Source of the DNA: Armatimonadota bacterium
GTDB lineage: Bacteria; Armatimonadota; Fimbriimonadia; Fimbriimonadales; Fimbriimonadaceae
Direction of reading: 5' to 3'
Assembly (NCBI GenBank): GCA_027451905.1
Contig: DAIDHV010000001.1
Location: 472,667-536,666 of the forward strand
Length of the DNA stretch: 64,000 bases
This document shows positions 1 to 8,920 of this stretch, one piece after another. Within the stretch, counting starts at the first letter, position 1. Each line of letters begins with the position of its first letter. The translations under genes were made by a program, and so were the position numbers. Below the pieces are notes generated by a model that saw only the letters and a list, made by a program, of their open reading frames with translations, was not told the DNA's origin and made no database searches.

Positions 1-1319
1 CCTTCGAAGGCGGCACGAAAATCCTCCCAAGTGTCTACTCGAACCGTGTTTGCGGTGCGGAAAGCGAGGGCCCTTTGATACATCTCCTGCTGAATGGTTT
101 CTAGCAAGTCAACAAGGACTCCGCTTAGATTTTCATCAAGTTGGACACTGCTCTTGTTTCCGGTATCTCGCCGACAAACCGGTACAACTCCGTTTTCAAG
201 ATCCCTTGGGCCAATTTCCACCCTAACGGTGGCTCCATGCAGCTCCCAATGGTTGAATTTGAACCCAGGACTTTCTTTTTCTCGATCATCAATCGTGACT
301 CTGATTGGCAATCCCCAAGCCGATTTCGAGGCCAACTCTTCTTTGAGCCGGGTTGCTGCTCCCACTGTCTTAGACCTTGTTTCTGCATCTCGTCCCATTG
401 GAATCAAAACGATCTGAACCGGCGCCAATCGAGGGGGCGGAACAAACCCTTTGTCATCGGAGTGGGCCATGATGAGGGCACCAATCAGCCGAGTCGAGAC
501 TCCCCAACTGGTTGCGTAGACGTAATCTCGCTTGCCTTCTGGGGTCTGAAACTGTACGTCAAAAGCCTTGGCAAAATTTTGGCCGAGGTGGTGGGAGGTC
601 CCTGCTTGGATCGCTCTTAAATCTTGGGTTAGAGCTTCAATGCAGTAGGTGTGGTCTGCCCCTGCAAACTTCTCTCCTTCCGATTTCAGCCCCACCAAAA
701 CCGGCACAGCCATCCACTCTTCGGCAAATCTCCGATAGATGTTGAGAATCGTGAGGGCTTCCGCTTCCGCTTCATCATAAGTGGCGTGAGCGGTATGGCC
801 CTCTTGCCATAGGAACTCCGACGTTCTTAAGAACAGTCGCGTTCTCATTTCCCACCTCATAACATTAGCCCATTGATTGATAAGAAGCGGCAGGTCTCGG
901 TAGCTTTGGATCCAGTTTCGATAGGTGTTCCAGATGATCGTTTCGGAAGTAGGGCGAATGATAAATTCTTCTTCTAACTTCGCTTCGGGATCAACAACAA
1001 CCCCGGCGACAGGATCACTCTTCAGACGGTAATGCGTAACAACCGCGCACTCTTTGGCAAAACCATCCACGTGGGCTGCTTCTTTGGCCAGATAAGATTT
1101 GGGGATCAAAAGCGGAAAATAAGCATTGCTGTGGCCGGTGTCTTTGAACATATCATCCAGCCCTCTTTGCATTAGCTCCCAAACACGGTAGCCGTGAGGC
1201 TTGATGACCATGCAGCCTCTCACGGAGGAGTGGTCGGCAAGGTTGGCTTTTACAACAAGCTCGTTGTACCAATCCGAGTAGTTTTCTGCCCTTGATGTAA
1301 TTCCTAAATCTGATGCCAT
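1..1319 (-). CDS. proS: Prolyl-tRNA synthetase, 3' end cut by window edge
   Basis: Charges tRNA-Pro with proline in the cytoplasm. The translation from ATG at 1319 is open to base 1, giving about 439 residues without the C-terminal end. It begins [18 protein letters not shown] and continues with a [11 protein letters not shown] stretch, the type-3 (archaeal/eukaryotic-like) ProRS N terminus. Class II features are present: RPTSETIIW near residue 123 and the [20 protein letters not shown] block near 150-170. The order resembles ThermusProRS/type 3 rather than the E. coli type with an inserted editing domain; no INS domain is visible. No Shine-Dalgarno is obvious before the start. It diverges from the gene at 1445. 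Family assignment is firm; the type is inferred from remembered family sequences. Confidence 0.95.
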   Translation of the reverse strand, partial: MASDLGITSRAENYSDWYNELVVKANLADHSSVRGCMVIKPHGYRVWELMQRGLDDMFKDTGHSNAYFPLLIPKSYLAKEAAHVDGFAKECAVVTHYRLKSDPVAGVVVDPEAKLEEEFIIRPTSETIIWNTYRNWIQSYRDLPLLINQWANVMRWEMRTRLFLRTSEFLWQEGHTAHATYDEAEAEALTILNIYRRFAEEWMAVPVLVGLKSEGEKFAGADHTYCIEALTQDLRAIQAGTSHHLGQNFAKAFDVQFQTPEGKRDYVYATSWGVSTRLIGALIMAHSDDKGFVPPPRLAPVQIVLIPMGRDAETRSKTVGAATRLKEELASKSAWGLPIRVTIDDREKESPGFKFNHWELHGATVRVEIGPRDLENGVVPVCRRDTGNKSSVQLDENLSGVLVDLLETIQQEMYQRALAFRTANTVRVDTWEDFRAAFE

Positions 1320-1444
1320 AAGTTCAATTCTGCTTTGAACTTCAAATTATGAAAGAATTATAGAAACTTGACAAGACTGAACCCTAATTCGGCATCAGAA
1401 GCAGCCAACGGCAAGAACCTGACCTGCGATTTATACGTCAAAAA

Positions 1445-2500
1445 ATGCGGAGCCTTAGCCAAATGATCAGTTCCCTTTTTCTGCTTGCCTTGCCGCGCCT
1501 GGCAGCTTTGCAGGGAATCCCAGGTTGGGTCAAACACGGAAACCGGACCCTCTACGAAATTGACGTCAACGCATGCAGTACTCGAAGCCACCTTCGCAAC
1601 CGGATCAATGCCCTTGATGACCAAATGCCCTACCTGCAGAGCCTTGGCGCAAAAGGATTTATTCTTGATGGCGTTCCTAAGGAATTAAGCCTTTCAAAAG
1701 AGGCCCGCTCCAGCTTAGATCACCTAGCCTTTGACCTTCACTCTCAGGATTTTGAAGTGTTGATCAACGTTGGCCAACAGAAATTGGATGGATTAAAACG
1801 GTTTGATGGGCAGGTGGTTACAGGCGATCAGAGCTACGCTTATTTCCCAAACTCTGGGCGAAAAAAAGTAAGTGCGGCCACTGATTCTAAGTGGCCGATC
1901 TCTAGCCTTGAGCCGTCAGATTGGAAGGCATTCTTAGAGCCTGCCGCCCAAAAACATCCCACATGGCCGGCAAGTTTAACCTCTGCCGAAGGATGGATTC
2001 AATCCAGCCCTCCAAGAGGTCAGCGACTCTTTTCTCTATTTAATGGAAACCTTAACTTGATAAAACAGGCATTGGTCTACTTGTTTACAACCCAAAGGGC
2101 ACCCATCGTCCAATATGGGGATGAAATTGGGCTGGCAGAAGAGAAGGGCATGATGATCTGGGACCAAAGCCGGCAAAACCTCGATTTGCTCAACTTCTTG
2201 CAAACCTTAACTCAGATTCGTGGGAATCGTGAGTCGCTCGCACAGGGCGATCTCAAGCCAATTCCCATTGATGGGGCAAGAGGAGTTGTTGCCTTTCAAC
2301 GCACCTATCGCTTCGAGACAACGGTTGTGGTTTGGAACACCCGCAACCGGTCCATGGATGCCAATTTGATTGTCAACGGGTTCGCCAATCACGACATTCG
2401 GTCGTTACTAGATGGGTCCGATCAGGGCTCGTATACATTTTCCTTACCGGTAACCATCGCCGCGCACGGGGTTATGATTCTAGCCCCGAACGGTATGTAA
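1445..2500 (+). CDS. Secreted, truncated GH13 (alpha-amylase-like) protein, probably catalytically dead
   Basis: A 351-residue protein with an N-terminal hydrophobic signal (ISSLFLLALPRLAAL). The C-terminal half carries recognisable GH13 landmarks: APIVQYGDEIGL near residues 220-231, an IWDQSR segment, and LLNFLQTLTQIRGN followed by a short beta domain, as in neopullulanase/amylase C termini. The N-terminal half keeps a barrel strand-helix (MPYLQSLGAKGFILDG) but the segment that should carry the DVVxNH, nucleophile Asp and acid/base Glu motifs is missing or unrecognisable. GH13 enzymes are usually 450-600 residues, so the barrel seems to have lost its middle. A second ATG at 1463 (MISSLF) is an alternative start. 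TATACG lies 6 nt before the 1445 ATG. Likely a non-catalytic binding protein or decaying enzyme; the reading frame is intact. Confidence 0.7.
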   Translation: MRSLSQMISSLFLLALPRLAALQGIPGWVKHGNRTLYEIDVNACSTRSHLRNRINALDDQMPYLQSLGAKGFILDGVPKELSLSKEARSSLDHLAFDLHSQDFEVLINVGQQKLDGLKRFDGQVVTGDQSYAYFPNSGRKKVSAATDSKWPISSLEPSDWKAFLEPAAQKHPTWPASLTSAEGWIQSSPPRGQRLFSLFNGNLNLIKQALVYLFTTQRAPIVQYGDEIGLAEEKGMMIWDQSRQNLDLLNFLQTLTQIRGNRESLAQGDLKPIPIDGARGVVAFQRTYRFETTVVVWNTRNRSMDANLIVNGFANHDIRSLLDGSDQGSYTFSLPVTIAAHGVMILAPNGM

Positions 2501-2568
2501 AAGCCCTTAAACCATTTCACCAAACAAAATTCAAACTTTTGCTCGTAAGTACCTTTAGGTTCCAATCT

Positions 2569-3513
2569 ATGATCATCCCCACAATTGCACTTGCCCTGCT
2601 TTCCCTCCATCAGCAAAAGCCAGTCAAACCGATTGAGGTTGCGATTCAGGCCGGACGGTATGAGCAGACGATTGAAGAAGGAAGTGTAAGCCGCAGCTTC
2701 ATTGTTGATGTTCCTAAGTCTTATCAAGGCAAAGCTCCGATTCCACTTGTCATCGTTCTTCATGGCTGGACTTCTAATGCCAAGCAAGCCGAAATTTACA
2801 CGATGATGAGGTTAGAGGCAGAAAAAGAAGGCTTTGCGGTTGTTTTTCCCAATGGACTTGGCACCCCCCAAGGATGGAATTGTGGATTTATCAACTTAGG
2901 CGGTGCTGGCGCCGATGACACCAAATTTCTTACCGACGTCATCGCCTATGTTGAGGGCGAAGTTAAAATCGACACAAGAAGAGTTTACGTGTGTGGACAT
3001 TCTAACGGGGCATTCATGAGCTATGTGATGGGGTCGGCTCTAAGCCATCAAATCGCTGCCATTGGTGTGGTTGCGGGGACAATTGGATTAGACAACAACA
3101 ACCAGTGGACCACCGTCAAAGCCCCCGATGGTCCCGTGAGTGCCGTTATTTTCCACGGGCAAAAAGACCAAATGGTTTGGTCTGGAAGCAGCACAAAAGC
3201 TCTTCTTTCCAATGCAATCCCACCGATGGATTCGGCGGCTTGGTGGGCCAGGGCCATCGGCATTACGACTCCACCCAAAACCATGACCTTGAGTTCAAAC
3301 TGTGAAGTGTATGACTGGAAGGGAAAGTTGGGTCAAGAAGTCAAGTACTACTCGATCCTTAACGGAACTCACGATTGGCCCGGTGGCTACGGATACAATG
3401 GACCCGAAACCAATACGGGAATCAATGCAGCCGACCTGATTTGGAAATTCTTTAAGGCCCATCCTTTGATTCCTTCCAAGTCTAATCAAGACCGCGGCAG
3501 ACCGAAAAGCTAA
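2569..3513 (+). CDS. Secreted LpqC / PHB-depolymerase-family esterase
   Basis: A 314-residue alpha/beta hydrolase of the LpqC (COG3509) family, which cleaves ester bonds such as feruloyl or polyhydroxyalkanoate esters outside the cytoplasm. Visible landmarks: a short hydrophobic start (MIIPTIALALLSL), oxyanion-hole region LVIVLHGWTSN at 60-70, PNGLGTPQGWN, nucleophile elbow GHSNG with Ser145, FHGQKDQMV carrying the likely catalytic Asp, and NGTHDWPGG carrying His. Homologous starts and the signal sequence favour ATG 2569 over the longer frame. A TAGGTT box ends 7 nt before that ATG and there is no Shine-Dalgarno, suggesting a leaderless mRNA. Substrate unknown. Confidence 0.85.
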   Translation: MIIPTIALALLSLHQQKPVKPIEVAIQAGRYEQTIEEGSVSRSFIVDVPKSYQGKAPIPLVIVLHGWTSNAKQAEIYTMMRLEAEKEGFAVVFPNGLGTPQGWNCGFINLGGAGADDTKFLTDVIAYVEGEVKIDTRRVYVCGHSNGAFMSYVMGSALSHQIAAIGVVAGTIGLDNNNQWTTVKAPDGPVSAVIFHGQKDQMVWSGSSTKALLSNAIPPMDSAAWWARAIGITTPPKTMTLSSNCEVYDWKGKLGQEVKYYSILNGTHDWPGGYGYNGPETNTGINAADLIWKFFKAHPLIPSKSNQDRGRPKS

Positions 3514-3633
3514 GAGCTCTTTGAGGCTGTAAAGACCCTTAGATTCGCCAATGACGGTAACTTTGCCATCGGGATGCTGCGTTGATATGGATAACCGCTC
3601 CAAGCTAGACAAGAGGAACGGTTAGGACACTCT

Positions 3634-4056
3634 ATGAAACTCAAATTGCCGATCTTTGGCGCAGTCGCACTTGCTGCTATAGCCGCAGGTTGCGCAGCCG
3701 CTCCTGTTGCCCATGCACTCGCGCCTCAAGCGCTGTCCAACTCCACCACCAGCCTTCAGGGACCTAAACATCAACGGTACCGAGGCGGAATGATGAAAGT
3801 CCTAAAGCAACTCAACCTCTCTAAGGCTCAATCAGACAAGATTCATGCGCTTATGACCCAAACCCGCCAAAAGATGATGGCGATCCGAAAGTCCAATGCA
3901 GATCAAGCCACTAAGCGCAAAGAAATGCACGATGTCTTTACAAATTCGCACAAGCAAATGATGGCAATCCTGACCCCTGCCCAGCGAGTGAAGTTTAAGC
4001 AGTTAATGAAGGCTCAGCGTCAGGGCCATAAGCCACCAACCAATCAAAAGCCTTGA
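3634..4056 (+). CDS. CpxP/Spy-like periplasmic protein
   Basis: A 140-residue exported protein. The N terminus MKLKLPIFGAVALAAIAAGC is a signal peptide; the Ala-Ala-Gly-Cys end could be a weak lipobox, or cleavage may fall at AHA a few residues later. The mature part is basic and helical with two LTxxQ-like units (LNLSKAQSDKIHALM and ILTPAQRVKFKQLM), the signature of the Spy/CpxP fold. Such proteins act as ATP-independent periplasmic chaperones or envelope stress sensors; here there is no adjacent cpxAR-type system. A GAGGAAC stretch lies about 16 nt upstream of the ATG, only a fair ribosome site. Confidence 0.7.
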   Translation: MKLKLPIFGAVALAAIAAGCAAAPVAHALAPQALSNSTTSLQGPKHQRYRGGMMKVLKQLNLSKAQSDKIHALMTQTRQKMMAIRKSNADQATKRKEMHDVFTNSHKQMMAILTPAQRVKFKQLMKAQRQGHKPPTNQKP

Positions 4057-4180
4057 ACGGATCTTCCTGATCTTGTTCATGTTCATGGAGGGCGTCGTTT
4101 TTGATCAAATGGCGCCCGCTTCTTTTGAGCCTGACTCTACGCAAACGTTGCGAGACTAAGATATCGGCTAAGCTATTAAA

Positions 4181-6655
4181 ATGTTGCTGCCCATCGTTGC
4201 GCTCCTCGCAGCCAGTTCAACACAGTCCCCAGTTCAACCTAGAATCCTTACTCAAGGTTTTGCCCTCCGCGACCACCAATCAGGACCGTTCCAACTTCCC
4301 AAAGATCAAGTTTTTTATGACATTGCCCAGGGAAATTGGAACGAAGCCTATGGGGCAATGGCAGCTGGCTGGACCAAGATTTCTGCCGATAAAAAGGGAC
4401 ACTTTACCGGTCACTTTGCCAATAACGGCTGGATCGATATCAAAGTCCATGAAGATGCCGATGAGACGGTTTTACTCGATGCGCTTGGAGACAGCTACGT
4501 TCTTGTTAACGGAGCGCCAAGAGTGGGAGATGTTTATGAATCTGGCTACGCGAAACTGCCGATTCACCTTCATGCCGGCAACAATGACCTCCTCTTCCGT
4601 TGCGTGAGGGGCGATCTTTTTGTCCAACTGCTGCCTATTCATCATTTCCTTGCCCTTGATGCATCGGATCCAACCTTGCCAGACCTACGCCCTCACCAAT
4701 CAGGAAAAGTTTGGGGTGCGCTCCTTCTGCGCAACTCAACCAAGAGTTGGCAAAACCATCTTGTGATCAAGGTTCAGCAAGGAGGGGCTTCGACCTCAAC
4801 CCAAATTCCAAGCATCATGCCGATGAGCCTCAGAAAGGTCGGCTTCCAAATTCTTGCCAACAAAAGCCCTCAACTCCATTTGCAACTTTTAGACGGGTCT
4901 AAAGTGCTGGATTCACTGAACCTGACTTTGCGAGAACGTAAGGAAGGCGAGACGTACAAGCAAACTTTTGTCAGCAAAATTGATGGTTCGGTTCAATACT
5001 TTGCCGTCAACCCAGCTTGGCATCAAAAAAATGCAGCCCTTGCCCTGAGCCTCCATGGAGCTGGAGTTGAAGCCATCGGCCAAGCCGACGCTTACTCATC
5101 AAAGCCTTGGTGCAACATTGTCTGCCCAACAAACCGCCGACCTTTTGGTTTTGATTGGGAAGATTGGGGCAGAATGGATGCCCTTGAGGTCCTCAAAATT
5201 GCGGAGAAAGAACTTAAGCCAGACCCAAGCCGGATCTACCTGGTTGGCCACTCTATGGGGGGCCATGGAACGATTCTCAATGGTGCCCTCTATCCCGGAA
5301 AGTTTGCTGCCATCGCCCCGAGCGCGGGTTGGATTAGCGCAGCCACCTATGCAGGCATAAAGCCTGTCTCTCACCCTGGTCTCCAGGTTTCTATGCTTCA
5401 AAGAGCTTCGTATCAGGATGAGACCAGACGCTACCTCGCAAATTACAAGGCAGAAGGCGTCTATCTGCTTCAGGGCGGAGCTGACGACACGGTTCCACCC
5501 ACAGAGGAGCGCACCCTTTCAAAATTACTTTCTACTTTTGACCACGATTACGTCTATCATGAGGTGCCAGGTATGGGTCACTGGTGGGACATCAATCCCG
5601 AGCCAGGGGCCGATTGCATTGACCTCTCTAACCTGTGGGACTATTTGGCAAGGCACGCCTTGCCCCCGATTGAAAGCGTTCATAATATTGACTTTTCAAC
5701 CTCGAATCCAGAAGTGAGCCGCAAAGAGTACTGGGCAACGATTGAAGAGCAAAGAGTTCCCTTGCGTATTTCTCGAATTGTTCTTCATGCCGATCCGTTC
5801 TTGCGCAAGTTCTACGGAAACACCCGCAATGTCAAGGTTCTTAAGCTCAATTGCGTGGCACTGCACGCCGGCAAAGGGCTTGAAGTTGATCTTGACGGCC
5901 AAACTCTTACGCTAAACGTCAACGGCTCCAATAGTAACAACCAGTCGGTCTGGCTTAAGAAAGAAAACGGCAAGTGGCAGCAATCAACAAAGTTAGGAAG
6001 CATGGAAAAGACGCCGGAACGTAACGGTCCGTACCGATTTGCCTTTCAACACCGATTCCTTTTTGTCTATGGAACCCACGGCACAATGCTAGAAAACCGC
6101 CTATTGCTCCAGAAAGTGCGATACGACGCGGAAACTTGGTGGTACCGCGCCAACGGGAGTGTAGATGTTGAGCCAGACAGTGACTTTTCTCTGAGCCAAG
6201 CCAAAGACAGGAATGTCATACTTTACGGAAACGCAAACACCAACACCGCCTTTGGCGTTTTGCTGCCTCATTGCCCCGTTTCTATCCACGAGGGAGTGGC
6301 CCAGGCGTTCAGTGTAAAGTTTCAACCCGATAATGTTGCCGCACTGTATTGGTGGCCTAGAGCGGGGACCAGCAATCTATCGGTAGGTGTTGTGGGTGCG
6401 ACGGGACCGGCTGGTATTCGGTCCACCTTTTTGGTGCCTTACTTGCAGCCAATGACTGGTTTCCCTGATTACTTATTCTTTAATCCTTCGGCGTTTGACC
6501 CTCAGAGCCAAGGCGATCCCGGAGTATTGCAGGCTGGATTCTATACCAACCACTTTCAGTACATGTTTCCTGATGTTGGCGACCACCTCGCGGCGACACC
6601 TCTAGACCGAGTTGACAAATTAACTGCACCCGCCAATTCCAAAAAGCCTGCCTGA
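4181..6655 (+). CDS. Large secreted multidomain alpha/beta-hydrolase (esterase/peptidase-like)
   Basis: An 824-residue protein with a short signal (MLLPIVALLAASSTQS). Residues about 60-150 look like an all-beta carbohydrate- or ligand-binding region (NGWIDIKVHEDADETVLL, YAKLPIHLHAGNNDLLF). A central alpha/beta hydrolase domain follows (about 250-490): LSLHGAGVEA oxyanion region, nucleophile elbow GHSMGG with Ser358, LLQGGADDTVPP (Asp), PGMGHWWD (His). The last ~300 residues form an additional, unrecognised beta-rich part. The hydrolase core resembles the prolyl-oligopeptidase/esterase-D group. TAAGCT lies 6 nt before the ATG with no Shine-Dalgarno, and an intrinsic terminator overlaps the stop codon, so this is probably a single-gene transcript. 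Natural substrate unknown. Confidence 0.8.
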   Translation: MLLPIVALLAASSTQSPVQPRILTQGFALRDHQSGPFQLPKDQVFYDIAQGNWNEAYGAMAAGWTKISADKKGHFTGHFANNGWIDIKVHEDADETVLLDALGDSYVLVNGAPRVGDVYESGYAKLPIHLHAGNNDLLFRCVRGDLFVQLLPIHHFLALDASDPTLPDLRPHQSGKVWGALLLRNSTKSWQNHLVIKVQQGGASTSTQIPSIMPMSLRKVGFQILANKSPQLHLQLLDGSKVLDSLNLTLRERKEGETYKQTFVSKIDGSVQYFAVNPAWHQKNAALALSLHGAGVEAIGQADAYSSKPWCNIVCPTNRRPFGFDWEDWGRMDALEVLKIAEKELKPDPSRIYLVGHSMGGHGTILNGALYPGKFAAIAPSAGWISAATYAGIKPVSHPGLQVSMLQRASYQDETRRYLANYKAEGVYLLQGGADDTVPPTEERTLSKLLSTFDHDYVYHEVPGMGHWWDINPEPGADCIDLSNLWDYLARHALPPIESVHNIDFSTSNPEVSRKEYWATIEEQRVPLRISRIVLHADPFLRKFYGNTRNVKVLKLNCVALHAGKGLEVDLDGQTLTLNVNGSNSNNQSVWLKKENGKWQQSTKLGSMEKTPERNGPYRFAFQHRFLFVYGTHGTMLENRLLLQKVRYDAETWWYRANGSVDVEPDSDFSLSQAKDRNVILYGNANTNTAFGVLLPHCPVSIHEGVAQAFSVKFQPDNVAALYWWPRAGTSNLSVGVVGATGPAGIRSTFLVPYLQPMTGFPDYLFFNPSAFDPQSQGDPGVLQAGFYTNHFQYMFPDVGDHLAATPLDRVDKLTAPANSKKPA

Positions 6656-6677
6656 TTGGATACGCGGGCAGGCTTTT
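6642..6677 (+). terminator. Intrinsic terminator of the 824-aa hydrolase gene
   Basis: AAAAGCCTGCC at 6642-6652 pairs perfectly with GGCAGGCTTTT at 6667-6677, an 11-bp stem with a 14-nt loop and a T run in the 3' arm. The left arm overlaps the last codons and the stop codon lies at the start of the loop. The A/T-flanked symmetry means it could work in both directions. Confidence 0.8.
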
Positions 6678-7039
6678 GTCAGGCTTCGGCCGGGGGATTC
6701 GGTTAAGGCTATTGAAATGGGAAGGAAGCTGGTTTGGGCGGGGAATGAGCCTCGAGTGCCTCTTGTTCAAAACCGTTCCAGGCCCTGTCAACTGAGAGGG
6801 TCGGCGCAATTTCGTCCTCAAGTTTGTCCTCAAAAGGACCGATAGTATTCTGTGCGTTGGAGAGCGCCACGTCATCTCTCTTGTTTTACATTGGTGTTGT
6901 TGGGGTCAGGAACTTCGTTTTTGACCCAACTTTTCAGAATCCACTAGAGTTCAAGAGACCCATTTAGCAAAGACCTTTCCAAAGAAAGCCAAAATGGAAC
7001 TGATGTCTAGGCTTTTGTGTCATAATTTATAGAGAAATT
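6678..7039. other. Gene-free 360-nt stretch before tmRNA
   Basis: No convincing coding frame. A possible minus-strand frame of 131 codons runs through it but mostly mirrors the preceding gene and resembles nothing. The only structures I see are a terminator-like hairpin at 6899-6934 and, at the right edge, AT-rich sequence that must hold the tmRNA promoter: TATAGA at 7028-7033 sits at the right distance from the first tmRNA base, and CATAAT at 7021-7026 is an alternative. Confidence 0.6.
6899..6934 (+). terminator. Orphan terminator-like hairpin
   Basis: GTTGGGGTCA (6899-6908) can pair with TGACCCAAC (6922-6930) with one bulged G, and is followed by TTTT. It points along the plus strand but the nearest upstream plus-strand gene already has its own terminator at 6642. 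It may be a back-up terminator or the end of a small transcript from the gap. Confidence 0.35.
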
Positions 7040-7394
7040 GGGGGCGAACGGGCTCGACAGAGCTGGTTCGACCGCTAGTTGCGAGCCGAGGCGCCGCTGG
7101 CCTCGTTAAAAGCGGCAAAAAAGTAAACGCGAACAATAACAACTTCGCCTACGCTGCCTAAGTTGCAGCGCGTCCGACAATTCCTTGCCGGTTGGAATTG
7201 ACCCGGGTGTAACAAAGTCCGGCTAGCAATCAAAGCTTCTGTTCGTAGCAATGAAAGCGAAACTAATCGAACTGGATGTGGTGCCAGGCAACCCCCGCAG
7301 AGGCATCCGTTAAGATAGAGTAGAGGGGAGACGCTCGTGGTAACTGTCGGGCCGACAGTTTTGGAAGGGGGTTCAATTCCCCCCGCCTCCACCA
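7040..7394 (+). ncRNA. ssrA: tmRNA (transfer-messenger RNA)
   Basis: A 355-nt tmRNA that rescues stalled ribosomes. The 5' end GGGGGCG (7040-7046) pairs with CGCCTCC (7384-7390, one G-U) to form the acceptor stem, followed by discriminator A and an encoded CCA (7392-7394). A T arm with GGTTCAATTCC sits just upstream. The tag frame starts at the resume codon GCG at 7129 and ends at TAA 7159-7161, encoding ANNNFAYAA. The 9-residue length and ANN start match known tags, but the C terminus is AYAA rather than the usual ALAA or AVAA. One-piece, not permuted. Confidence 0.96.
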
Positions 7395-7454
7395 ATTTCA
7401 TGCTTAAGGCAGAATGCCCATACCGTGCCCTAGGAACGGTAAACTTGATTCGAT

Positions 7455-7997
7455 TTGAACGAAAGGGAAATTGTTGTCCCCGCTGAATTTGAGTACCTTT
7501 ATGCTAAAGGGCCGGAAAGGCCAGTGGTTAAAATCCCTAGCCCCGTACTCAGACAAAAAGCGGCGGAAATTAAGAAAATAGACAGCAAAGTTGACCAACT
7601 CATTGATCGCATGTTCAAGATCATGAAGATGGCCAACGGTGTTGGCCTTGCCGCAACTCAGGTAGGCACTCTTCAGCGCTTGTTTGTGATGGCGCCGGAA
7701 GGAATGAAGCCAGTTGCTCTTATCAACCCCGTCATTATCAAGTCAGAAGGCAGCTACTGTGGACAAGAAGGCTGTCTTAGCATTCCTGGCCTCTATGGAG
7801 ATGTGACGAGGCCCGATTCCGTGATCATCCACGCCATGGATCGAAAAGGACGAGAGTTAGAATATGAGCTAGAAGGCATGCCCGCAAAAGTTGCCCAGCA
7901 TGAACTTGACCATTTGGATGGAATTTTGTTTATTGATTTGGTTGATTTAGCGACTGTTCATTGGTCCCACCCCGACGGCGAACCCAAAGCTGACTAA
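7455..7997 (+). CDS. def: Peptide deformylase
   Basis: Removes the formyl group from nascent N-terminal formyl-methionine in the cytoplasm; metal-dependent. All three family motifs are present: GVGLAATQ (62-69), QEGCLSIP (104-111, metal ligand Cys107) and HELDH (149-153, two His ligands and the catalytic Glu). Length is 180 residues from TTG 7455, slightly long at the N terminus; GTG at 7524 would give MVKIPSPVLRQKAA, a more typical start, so the true start is uncertain. TAAACT lies 9 nt before the TTG. It is followed after 7 nt by fmt, the enzyme that adds the formyl group, a classic pairing. Confidence 0.95.
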   Translation: MNEREIVVPAEFEYLYAKGPERPVVKIPSPVLRQKAAEIKKIDSKVDQLIDRMFKIMKMANGVGLAATQVGTLQRLFVMAPEGMKPVALINPVIIKSEGSYCGQEGCLSIPGLYGDVTRPDSVIIHAMDRKGRELEYELEGMPAKVAQHELDHLDGILFIDLVDLATVHWSHPDGEPKAD

Positions 7998-8004
7998 AAC
8001 GGCC

Positions 8005-8916
8005 ATGAAAATCGTGTACTTTGGCACGTCTTCGTTTGCTGTCCCTGCCTTAATCCGCGTTGCCTCCCATGTGCAATTGGTGGTGAGCCAGCCGGATCGA
8101 CCCAGTGGCCGTGGAATGAAACTGCACGCTTCTGAGGTCAAACAAGCCGCTCTTCAACTGGGCCTTCCCATCGAAACACCGGTTTCCTGTCGAGATGAAG
8201 GCTTTATCAGTCATATTCGGTCACTTCAAGCCGATCTCCTTTTAGTAGCCGCTTATGGGCAAATCATGCCCATGGCCCTCTTGGAATCGGCTAATCAAGG
8301 CGGATTCAATTTGCACGGGTCTCTTCTTCCCCGCTATCGGGGGGCTGCCCCGATCCAAAGAAGCCTCATGGCTGGAGATTCCGAAACGGGGGTCACTTTG
8401 ATGAAGATGGCAAAGGGGATGGACACGGGAGACATGATTGCCAAAGTCAAAACCTTGATCTTGCCTGATGAAACCTATGGAGAACTTCACGAGCGGCTTG
8501 CCGAACTAGCCGCTGAAATGGCCGCCGAGTGGCTGCCAAAGCTCTATGAGGGAAGCTACCCCCACGAAGCCCAAGATTCTTCCCTAGCGACGATTGCCCC
8601 CAAAATCGAAAAGGAAGAAACTTTGCTGTCCGTCCAACAGGGCGGGCAACAGGCTTATCAAATGTTTAGGGGGCTTACTCCAAAGCCAGGCGCCTCCCTT
8701 TTCACCAGTTTGGGCAGAATCAAACTTTTGGAAGCAAGGCTTTGGCACGGGAACGAAAAACCTGGCAAAATCGTTCAATCCGATGCTGGATTTGGAGTTG
8801 CCTTTCAGTCTGATGGGCTGCTGCTAAAATCTGTACAACCGGAAGGGAAAAAGCCTATGACGGGTAAAGATTGGATAAATGGGGCACACTTGAAGCCAGG
8901 AAATTTTGTAATTTAG
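8005..8916 (+). CDS. fmt: Methionyl-tRNA formyltransferase
   Basis: Transfers formyl from 10-formyl-tetrahydrofolate to Met-tRNA-fMet for initiation. 303 residues, a normal length. N-terminal formyltransferase domain with FGTSSFAVPAL at 6-16, catalytic region FNLHGSLLPRYRGAAPIQ (101-118; Asn102, His104) and GMDTGDM with the catalytic Asp; the rest is the C-terminal beta-barrel tRNA-binding domain. Transcribed with def, 7 nt downstream. No strong ribosome site before ATG 8005, so translational coupling to def is likely. Confidence 0.97.
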   Translation: MKIVYFGTSSFAVPALIRVASHVQLVVSQPDRPSGRGMKLHASEVKQAALQLGLPIETPVSCRDEGFISHIRSLQADLLLVAAYGQIMPMALLESANQGGFNLHGSLLPRYRGAAPIQRSLMAGDSETGVTLMKMAKGMDTGDMIAKVKTLILPDETYGELHERLAELAAEMAAEWLPKLYEGSYPHEAQDSSLATIAPKIEKEETLLSVQQGGQQAYQMFRGLTPKPGASLFTSLGRIKLLEARLWHGNEKPGKIVQSDAGFGVAFQSDGLLLKSVQPEGKKPMTGKDWINGAHLKPGNFVI

Positions 8917-8920
8917 TTTC

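Noticed and set aside
141-620. Plus-strand open frame of 159 codons
   Set aside because: Lies opposite proS, whose frame is continuous and family-conserved; composition is that of an antisense shadow.
6661-6740. SRP (4.5S) RNA-like sequence: GTCAGG and GGGAAGGAAGC in the gap after the hydrolase
   Set aside because: The two pieces lie about 45 nt apart, whereas the conserved SRP RNA loop needs them contiguous in one hairpin; no flanking stem.
6480-6875. Minus-strand open frame of 131 codons
   Set aside because: Mostly antisense to the hydrolase C terminus, extremely Arg/Pro-rich, no start context, no recognisable domain.
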